From the NCBI GenBank assembly GCA_937928455.1, contig CALFUG010000270.1:1-5891 (forward strand): a stretch of 5,891 nucleotides of DNA, in the 5' to 3' direction. A model generated the notes under the pieces. It saw nothing but the letters and a program-made list of their open reading frames with translations. It was not told the DNA's origin and did no database searches. The stretch is from an uncultured Clostridia bacterium (GTDB lineage Bacteria; Bacillota; Clostridia; Peptostreptococcales; Anaerovoracaceae). Both the position numbers and the translations under genes were made by a program. This document shows, one piece after another, positions 1 to 4,599 of the stretch; positions within the stretch are counted from its first letter, which is position 1; every line of letters starts with the position of its first letter.

Positions 1-557
1 ATGGGGCCGTGCAGGATGATATGCTTAACCATTTCTCCCAGTTCTTCCACGGGAAGGGCCATATCTTTCTCTACCATCCAGTAGGAGATGATTCCGATTT
101 GGGCAGAGGCAATGTATTCAACCACATATTCCATATTTTTAACGGGAGGAACATTCTCCCGGCGGAAGATTTCCTGGACGGTATTCTTTACAATCCCTTT
201 GATCTTGTGGACAAAGTGAGGATCGCCGGTGGGGCCCAACAATACCTGCAAGATTTTTTTGTTCCGGTTGTAGAAGGCTACGGGTGGCAGAAATGGCCCT
301 AAATTGTCATCTCTAAGGAGAGGTGGAATCACGTCTTTAATCATGCTGACCAGTTCCAGAATTAACTCGTCTTCCGCTTTTTCCAACAGGTCATAGATGT
401 CCCGGTAATACACGTAGAAAGTCCCTCGATTTAATTGAGCCAAATCAGCGATTTCTTTGATACTGATATGCTCAATTTTTTTGGTGGCATACAATTCAAA
501 AAATGCGTTTCGCAGGCGCTCTTTGGTTTGGGCAACCTGACTGGATTCCTGCTTCAT
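1..557 (-). CDS. TetR/AcrR-family transcriptional repressor (3' end outside window)
   Basis: Likely DNA-binding repressor of the divergent export operon. The minus strand is open from an ATG at 557-555 to the window edge, giving 185 codons, close to full length for the usual 185-210 residues. GGAGGG (570-565) lies 7 nt upstream and fixes the start. The N-terminal half is a TetR helix-turn-helix: residues about 11-51 include ISIKEIADLAQLNRGTFYVYY, shown here in two parts as ISIKEIADLA then QLNRGTFYVYY, with the typical G-T-F-Y recognition helix at 45-48. The following DIYDLLEK (53-60) and LLGPTGDP (106-113) are characteristic of the TetR_C_8 C-terminal region found in Firmicutes regulators such as DhaS-like proteins. 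That ligand-binding part is all-helical, and its inducer is unknown. The divergent layout suggests control of the exporter and itself. The family is certain; the target is inferred. Confidence 0.93.
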   Translation of the reverse strand, partial: MKQESSQVAQTKERLRNAFFELYATKKIEHISIKEIADLAQLNRGTFYVYYRDIYDLLEKAEDELILELVSMIKDVIPPLLRDDNLGPFLPPVAFYNRNKKILQVLLGPTGDPHFVHKIKGIVKNTVQEIFRRENVPPVKNMEYVVEYIASAQIGIISYWMVEKDMALPVEELGEMVKHIILHGP

Positions 558-579
558 CCTCTCACCCTCCTTTTATGCT

Positions 580-607
580 ATTATTCTCAAAACCCTTTGC
601 CCAACAA
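580..607 (-). promoter_or_regulatory. Probable promoter of the TetR-type gene
   Basis: Read on the minus strand, TTGTTG (607-602, three of six to TTGACA) precedes AATAAT (585-580, five of six to TATAAT) by 16 bp. Transcription would begin near 573, a few bases before the GGAGGG ribosome site at 570-565. The -35 element coincides with one arm of the 602-624 inverted repeat, so binding there would shut off the repressor's own gene. Confidence 0.45.
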
Positions 608-624
608 ATCTGTGGGAATTGTTG
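602..624. promoter_or_regulatory. Candidate TetR operator, inverted repeat CAACAA-N11-TTGTTG
   Basis: CAACAA at 602-607 is perfectly mirrored by TTGTTG at 619-624, giving a 23-bp two-fold symmetric site centred on 613. It lies between the divergent genes and over the presumed -35 of the minus-strand promoter, where an autoregulating TetR protein would bind. The arms are only six bases, so chance occurrence is possible. The same CAACA/TGTTG half-site recurs at 668-677. Confidence 0.42.
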
Positions 625-649
625 ATGGTTTTTTTCGGTAAGCCTCATA

Positions 650-655
650 TATAAT
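650..655 (+). promoter_or_regulatory. -10 element (TATAAT) of the export operon
   Basis: This is a perfect consensus TATAAT in an AT-rich stretch about 50 nt upstream of the ATPase gene. Initiation would fall near 662, which puts the 668-677 palindrome just inside the transcript start. No convincing -35 is visible at normal spacing. Confidence 0.5.
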
Positions 656-667
656 AATAGTATAGAA

Positions 668-677
668 CAACATGTTG
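668..677. promoter_or_regulatory. Perfect 10-bp palindrome CAACATGTTG, candidate operator
   Basis: CAACATGTTG is its own reverse complement. It lies immediately downstream of the TATAAT box, where a bound repressor would block the exporter promoter. It shares its half-site (CAACA/TGTTG) with the 602-624 repeat but has no central spacer, so the two sites differ in geometry and may not be bound in the same way. Confidence 0.4.
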
Positions 678-703
678 GTGGATTCAAGAAAGAAGGGGCA
701 CGT

Positions 704-1447
704 TTGGTGGACAAAGAGCAGGATGGCTGTATCATCTTAAACCAAATCAGTAAATCCTACGGAGACAAGGAAGCGCTAAAAGGAATTTCTTTGAGCGTTC
801 CTTATGGTGGTATTTACGGACTTTTGGGTCCTTCTGGTTGCGGGAAAACCACCACGGTAAAAATCATGTCCGGAATTCTGGAGTCTACCTCGGGAGAAAC
901 CTTTGTGCTGGGTGAGGAAATGCCGCAGTTATCCTTGATGAACGACATCGGTTATATGGCGCAATCCGATGCCCTCTATATGATGTTAACGGCGGCGGAT
1001 AATTTGGCATTTTTCGCCCAAATTTATGGCATGGAAAAGGATCAGATCAAGAGTAGAATTCAGGAAGTCATGGAGCTGGTGAATCTGTCAGAAGATCTAT
1101 ATCGTCCCGTTTTTACTTATTCGGGGGGGATGAAAAGAAGGCTTTCTTTGGCTATGACCATTCTTCATCACCCCAAGGTATTAATATTGGATGAGCCCAC
1201 CGTGGGGATAGACCCTCTTTTGCGCCAGGACATTTGGAAGGAGCTTTACCGAATGTCGGACCAGGGAGTGACCATTGTGGTCACCACCCATGTAATGGAT
1301 GAAGCGCTGAAATGCCATCGCTTGGCAATGATGCGAAAAGGATGCTTGATTGCAGAAGGCACGCCCCAGGAGTTACAAAAGAATGTGGGTGCCAGTTGCC
1401 TGGAAGAGGCTTTTATTCATTATGGAGGTGATCTCCATGAGGATTAG
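704..1447 (+). CDS. ABC-2 type exporter, ATP-binding protein
   Basis: Cytoplasmic ATPase that powers the permease encoded next. The 247-residue product is a single complete nucleotide-binding domain: Walker A GPSGCGKT (42-49), Q-loop Q87, signature YSGGM (139-143), Walker B LILDE (160-164) with catalytic E164, D-loop near 168-170 and H-loop H196. All key residues are present, so it should be active. The YSGGMKRR signature and overall length are typical of DrrA/CcmA-like ATPases that pair with ABC-2 permeases. There is no ATG start. TTG at 704 is 5 nt from the GAAGGGG ribosome site (692-698), while GTG at 707 is 8 nt from it and may be the true start, removing one residue. The gene overlaps the permease gene by 11 nt, implying translational coupling. 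The substrate is not inferable. Confidence 0.96.
   Translation: MVDKEQDGCIILNQISKSYGDKEALKGISLSVPYGGIYGLLGPSGCGKTTTVKIMSGILESTSGETFVLGEEMPQLSLMNDIGYMAQSDALYMMLTAADNLAFFAQIYGMEKDQIKSRIQEVMELVNLSEDLYRPVFTYSGGMKRRLSLAMTILHHPKVLILDEPTVGIDPLLRQDIWKELYRMSDQGVTIVVTTHVMDEALKCHRLAMMRKGCLIAEGTPQELQKNVGASCLEEAFIHYGGDLHED
1424..1433 (+). promoter_or_regulatory. Full-length Shine-Dalgarno GGAGGTGATC that sets the permease start
   Basis: GGAGGTGATC matches the complement of the 16S rRNA 3' tail over ten bases and lies inside the end of the ATPase gene, with its GGAGG core well placed for the ATG at 1437. It argues against the in-frame upstream starts TTG 1350 and ATG 1422 for the permease. It also suggests strong initiation by ribosomes finishing the ATPase. 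Confidence 0.8.
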
Positions 1448-2459
1448 GGCCATGGCCTTTCGAATTATCAAACAGTTATTTAACGATAAGAGAACCTTGG
1501 CACTCATCTTGTGCGCCCCTCTCATTCTGTTGACCCTAATTTACTTCATTCTGGATACCACCATAACGGATATGAAGGTGGGCGTGGTGAATGCGCCACA
1601 AGCCTATATCGAAAATCTGTATGAAAACAATATTACACCCATCCGGTGCACCGAGTCGGAGGGAGCAGAAATGCTTCGAGAGGGGGAGATTACGGCTACA
1701 GTGAAGCTCATTAGCGGCAAACTTCAGGTGGAGTTGGATGGGGGAAATAGTACCAAGGCCAATCAGGTGTTGGCGGCCATGGAGCAGGCGAAAAAAGCCA
1801 TGGCAGGTTCTATGGAACGGCCGGATTTGAAGACAGAGGTGCGGTATGTGTATGGAGCCGATGACTTGACTTTGTTTGACAACTTTGGTTCCTTGTTTAT
1901 CGGGTTTCTGGTGTTCTTTTTTACTTTCTTAATATCCGGCATTTCTTTTCTGCAGGAACGAACCACCGGAACCTTGGAAAAATTGTTGTCTACCCCCATC
2001 AAGAGATGGGAGATTGTCACGGGATACATGGCAGGCTTCGGAGCCATTACGGTGGTACAATCTGCCATTATCACCTTCTATGTGATTTATGTATTGAAGG
2101 TGATGATGATTGGCTCTTTGTGGTTGGTGCTGCTGTTAACGTTGCTATCCGCCATGACGGCTTTGTCTCTGGGAATCTTATTGTCGACAGCGGCCAGCAG
2201 CGAGTTTCAAATGATTCAATTTATCCCCATTGTCATTGTGCCCCAAGTGTTTTTCACCGGACTGTTTGACTTGTCCCCGGGGTGGGCTGCTGTGGGGAAA
2301 ATCATGCCCATCTATTATGTGGCGGATGCTTTGGATAAAATCATGATTCGCGGCAGCGGGTTTGGCCCCATTGCCTTGGATGTAATTATTCTGCTGGGGT
2401 TGACGGGGGCCTTTATGGCAGCCAATACCCTACTATTAAAGAGATATCGAAGGATCTAG
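1437..2459 (+). CDS. ABC-2 type exporter, permease protein
   Basis: Integral membrane half-transporter that forms the export channel with the upstream ATPase, presumably as a homodimer because no second permease gene is present. The 340-residue product has the ABC2_membrane_3 layout. A first helix spans about 21-39, followed by a roughly 110-residue extracytoplasmic domain (about 40-147). A cluster of helices follows at about 149-170, 196-218, 224-250, 258-280 and 312-333. The cytoplasmic QERTTGTLEKLL segment (173-184) followed by P-I-K-R is the hallmark ABC-2 motif that contacts the ATPase. The protein resembles YbhR/YbhS/YhhJ-type drug-export permeases. The start at 1437 is chosen because an ideal ribosome site precedes it; a longer in-frame extension back to 1350 lies inside the ATPase gene and is unlikely. 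Confidence 0.94.
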   Translation: MRIRAMAFRIIKQLFNDKRTLALILCAPLILLTLIYFILDTTITDMKVGVVNAPQAYIENLYENNITPIRCTESEGAEMLREGEITATVKLISGKLQVELDGGNSTKANQVLAAMEQAKKAMAGSMERPDLKTEVRYVYGADDLTLFDNFGSLFIGFLVFFFTFLISGISFLQERTTGTLEKLLSTPIKRWEIVTGYMAGFGAITVVQSAIITFYVIYVLKVMMIGSLWLVLLLTLLSAMTALSLGILLSTAASSEFQMIQFIPIVIVPQVFFTGLFDLSPGWAAVGKIMPIYYVADALDKIMIRGSGFGPIALDVIILLGLTGAFMAANTLLLKRYRRI

Positions 2460-2464
2460 GAGGG
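2458..2464 (+). promoter_or_regulatory. Shine-Dalgarno AGGAGGG that decides the adaptor start
   Basis: AGGAGGG overlaps the permease stop codon and sits 8 nt before ATG 2473, an optimal distance. It is only 2 nt from the alternative TTG at 2467, so that start is rejected. Overlap with the stop codon allows terminating ribosomes to reinitiate on the adaptor gene. Confidence 0.75.
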
Positions 2465-2472
2465 TTTTGCCA

Positions 2473-3453
2473 ATGGAAAAGATGGAAAGAATAGAAAAAC
2501 TTCAGAAGAAGAAAATCCCTGTGCTGATACTGGTAGGGGTTCTGGTAGCGGTGGCTATTTTCTATTGGCTGGGTGGAAACCGGTATACCGGGTTGGTAGA
2601 AGCCACCATGTTATCCCATGTGGCGGAGGTTCCCGGGAAAATCCTGGAGATGCCGGTGGAATTGGGGCAGCCTGTCAAAGCGGGAGATGTTTTGGCGGTG
2701 GTGGATTCCAAGGAACAGCAACATGCTTATGATCAATTGTTGCTGACTTTGGAAAAAAGAAAATTGGGGTTGGCGCAGGAGCAAGGGGGAACGGGAGTCC
2801 GCACCCAAGCAGAGACAAACCTGGCGGTTACGGAGGCCAATTACAATAGTGCTTTGTCCGCCAGCCAAAAAGCGGGCCAGGATTATCGGGATGCCCAGAC
2901 CTTGTATCAACAGGGAGCCATTTCCAAGGATGTACTGGAACAAGCCAAAGTACGAGCCGACGCCGCTTCCAGCGCTTTGACATCTGCCAGAGCCTTATGG
3001 GAAAATGCCAAGAGTGGGGATACTACCAGTGGAACGAAAATCGATATCCAACTTTTGGAAATTCAAGTGGAGGACATGGAAGAACTCTTGGATAAGTTCA
3101 CTATTCGGGCGGCCAAGGACGGCGTGGTGATGAGCAAAAGCTATCAAGCAGGAGATGTGGTTTCTCCGGGGTTCAATCTGGTGGATTTGGCCATAGAGGA
3201 AGGAAAAGTTGTGGTACTTTATCTCCCTATAGATCGGGTTCATGACTTGGAATATGGGCAGAGTTTGGTGGTGAAAGCAAACCAAAGGGAGTACCAGGGG
3301 ACGGTGAAATATATTGATGTGGAAAGCGTGTATACCCCCAAGGACATGCAGACTATGGCCAACAAAAACAAAAAGAGCATCAAGGTGAAGTTGGGGCTTC
3401 CGGAAGATTGTGATTTAAAGCCAGGGGAAGAAGTGAAAGTGGGGCTAAAATAA
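2473..3453 (+). CDS. HlyD/YbhG-type periplasmic adaptor (membrane fusion) subunit of the ABC exporter
   Basis: Membrane-anchored adaptor that extends the exporter outward from the cytoplasmic membrane. The 326-residue product starts with a short Lys/Glu-rich cytoplasmic tail, followed by one membrane helix (about 15-33). The first lipoyl half-domain (about 38-78) contains V-P-G-K-I and the turn QPVKAGDVL. A long helical hairpin of coiled-coil character (about 80-205) is rich in Ala, Gln and Glu. The second lipoyl half (about 207-235) contains AKDGVV and is followed by a beta-barrel region. Near the C-terminus, Y-T-P-K-D-M-Q-T resembles the conserved T-P-x-x-V-Q-T segment of YbhG/YhiI adaptors. 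It lies 13 nt after the permease gene in the same operon. No outer-membrane channel gene is visible, so in a Gram-positive cell it would reach into the wall rather than dock to TolC. Family is secure; substrate unknown. Confidence 0.93.
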   Translation: MEKMERIEKLQKKKIPVLILVGVLVAVAIFYWLGGNRYTGLVEATMLSHVAEVPGKILEMPVELGQPVKAGDVLAVVDSKEQQHAYDQLLLTLEKRKLGLAQEQGGTGVRTQAETNLAVTEANYNSALSASQKAGQDYRDAQTLYQQGAISKDVLEQAKVRADAASSALTSARALWENAKSGDTTSGTKIDIQLLEIQVEDMEELLDKFTIRAAKDGVVMSKSYQAGDVVSPGFNLVDLAIEEGKVVVLYLPIDRVHDLEYGQSLVVKANQREYQGTVKYIDVESVYTPKDMQTMANKNKKSIKVKLGLPEDCDLKPGEEVKVGLK

Positions 3454-3482
3454 GATGTCGGCTACCCATCCTTTCTGATTTA

Positions 3483-3491
3483 TGGTAAAAT
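3483..3491 (+). promoter_or_regulatory. Candidate extended -10 promoter for the stalk-protein/murJ unit
   Basis: TGGTAAAAT combines an upstream TG with a five-of-six -10 hexamer (TAAAAT, 3486-3491), as in extended -10 promoters. The best -35 at 17 bp, TACCCA (3463-3468), matches only three of six. Initiation near 3498 would give a leader of about 70 nt starting with the stem-loop at 3500-3522. It is the only promoter-like signal I see in the 113-nt gap after the adaptor gene. Confidence 0.45.
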
Positions 3492-3499
3492 ATTGGAGC

Positions 3500-3522
3500 G
3501 GACTTTGTGCTGCAAAGGGTCC
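3500..3522 (+). other. Possible leader stem-loop
   Basis: GGACTTTG (3500-3507) can pair with CAAAGGGTCC (3513-3522) if two G residues bulge out, leaving a five-base loop. No T-run follows, so it is not a convincing terminator for the export operon. If the promoter at 3483-3491 is used, the hairpin would sit at the very 5' end of the mRNA and could protect it from decay. Confidence 0.3.
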
Positions 3523-3566
3523 ATAACAATCAATCAGGAAATAAAGGTTCGGGAGGTTGGGTTATC

Positions 3567-4580
3567 ATGAGCTTTCGAAAGGTAGTAGCGGGTTTGCTGG
3601 CAGTAGCCTTGATCCTTGGTCAAGGCGTATTTGCATATGGAGAGGAGAGCACCTTGCCTTCTCCCTCCAAAGTGCTGGCGTACCATAAGCCCAATGTGAC
3701 CTTGTTATATAATGAACAGGAGTTGGGGTTTACCGATGTAAACGGCACACCGGTATATCCCATTATATATGGCGGCACCACCTACATTCCCGTTCGGGGG
3801 GTGTCGGAGCTGATGGGAGAAAATATAGAGTGGGAAGCCAAGAATCAAATTGTATTCATTGGCAAAACCATCAGCATGCCGTATAAAGGGACCACGGGAA
3901 TGGTGGAACCGGAGTTAAAGCCGGTGGTCCCCTTGGGATCCAGGCCGGGCCAAACCATCATTACCGTGTATTTGAAGCCGGATGTAAAAATTATGTACGA
4001 TTTTGAACTTCAAGCCTTCCAAGATGTGAATGGAAAGCGTGTATACCCCATAATATATGGGGGCACCACCTACTTGCCCATTCGGGCCATTTCCGGTTTG
4101 ATGGGAGCTTCTATCGAATGGAATAGTAGTACTCAAACCATTTCCATCCATAGGGATGTGCCTACACCGGTGGAAGAGCGGTCTGCGGCAACGGTGGCCA
4201 TGACGGATTTATTCAATCAGGCGGTGGAATTGTACAATCAATCCACAGCCAAGATTTCTGTGTTGCAATCTACCCAGGATCCCCTTCAACTGCAAGCCAT
4301 GGCAGACGGTGTGAGCATTGATTATGAGGTGGCCAAGGCCAATACGGCGTTGGGAAAAGAAATTAAGAATGAGGACTTTTCACCCCAAGAACTGTTGGCT
4401 CACGAAAAATTGACCAGTTTCTTGGAGTTGGCGGAGTATTATACCCTGGTGCTGGAAAACATTTTCTTTATGGCCGTCAGCGGTCAGGATTATAGTATGT
4501 TTGCCGAGACCTTCTTGATTTTTGCTTTGGAATCGGAGAGCAAAATGGATGAAGCCCGGGCAGCCATCGAAGCACTATAG
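3567..4580 (+). CDS. Secreted protein with two copper-amine-oxidase-N-terminal-like stalk domains
   Basis: Predicted secreted or wall-associated protein of 337 residues; function not established. It has a signal peptide: S-F-R-K, a hydrophobic core (6-17), and V-F-A at 21-23 with likely cleavage after A23. Two copies of the stalk domain (Cu_amine_oxidN1 type) follow at about 44-99 and 140-195. Each contains D-V-N-G, VYPIIYGGTTY, P-[VI]-R and a W-containing strand, repeated at exactly 96 residues. The linker (100-139) is Pro-rich. Residues about 200-337 are largely helical and acidic and match no family I recognise. Despite the domain name, no amine-oxidase catalytic region is present. The start at 3567 is set by GGGAGGTT (3551-3558), 8 nt upstream; a GTG at 3507 in the same frame is rejected because it would bury the signal peptide. 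The stop is 19 nt before murJ, so they are probably cotranscribed. Confidence 0.88.
   Translation: MSFRKVVAGLLAVALILGQGVFAYGEESTLPSPSKVLAYHKPNVTLLYNEQELGFTDVNGTPVYPIIYGGTTYIPVRGVSELMGENIEWEAKNQIVFIGKTISMPYKGTTGMVEPELKPVVPLGSRPGQTIITVYLKPDVKIMYDFELQAFQDVNGKRVYPIIYGGTTYLPIRAISGLMGASIEWNSSTQTISIHRDVPTPVEERSAATVAMTDLFNQAVELYNQSTAKISVLQSTQDPLQLQAMADGVSIDYEVAKANTALGKEIKNEDFSPQELLAHEKLTSFLELAEYYTLVLENIFFMAVSGQDYSMFAETFLIFALESESKMDEARAAIEAL
3696..3863 (+). repeat. Stalk-domain repeat, copy 1
   Basis: Encodes residues about 44-99 of the stalk protein. It aligns without gaps in its core to the copy 288 nt downstream; both encode VYPIIYGGTTY. DNA identity is high around 3753-3795 but falls away on either side, as expected for an old in-frame internal duplication. 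Confidence 0.8.
3984..4151 (+). repeat. Stalk-domain repeat, copy 2
   Basis: Encodes residues about 140-195. It keeps D-V-N-G, VYPIIYGGTTY and P-I-R-A-I from copy 1 but differs in the strand-forming ends (E-W-N-S-S-T-Q-T-I-S-I versus E-W-E-A-K-N-Q-I-V-F-I). Such paired domains usually fold as one module in wall-associated proteins. Confidence 0.8.
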
Positions 4581-4599
4581 GAAATAACAGGAAGCAACT

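Larger units (their letters stand above)
558..703. promoter_or_regulatory. Divergent promoter/operator region between tetR-type gene and ABC operon
   Basis: This 146-bp spacer must drive both directions. On the plus strand a perfect TATAAT occurs at 650-655, but no good -35 lies 16-18 bp upstream; TTGATG at 622-627 would need a 22-bp spacer. On the minus strand TTGTTG (607-602) and AATAAT (585-580) are spaced 16 bp, and would start a short leader just ahead of the repressor gene's ribosome site. Two inverted repeats with CAACA/TGTTG half-sites fall in the region. A weak -35 at the plus promoter would fit either activation or a leaky, repressed promoter. Exact start points are inference. Confidence 0.6.

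Noticed and set aside
9..641. Two plus-strand open frames (9-302 and 435-641)
   Set aside because: Both lie over or just beyond the minus-strand TetR gene. They encode no recognisable protein, while the opposite strand gives a clear helix-turn-helix regulator.
1350..1436. Longer N-terminus for the permease starting at TTG 1350 (or ATG 1422)
   Set aside because: The extension lies inside the ATPase gene, has no ribosome site, and the full Shine-Dalgarno at 1424-1433 points to ATG 1437.
2006..2269. Open frame in another frame within the permease gene
   Set aside because: Shadow of the permease; its product is Cys/His-rich with no family character and no ribosome site.
2611..3285. Minus-strand open frames under the adaptor gene
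   Set aside because: They are antisense shadows of a well-supported HlyD-type coding sequence.
3507..3566. GTG start 20 codons upstream for the stalk protein
   Set aside because: It would put a polar segment before the signal peptide; GGGAGGTT at 3551-3558 fits ATG 3567.
3454..3566. Rho-independent terminator for the export operon
   Set aside because: The only stem-loop (3500-3522) is bulged and lacks a following T-run; no better hairpin is present.
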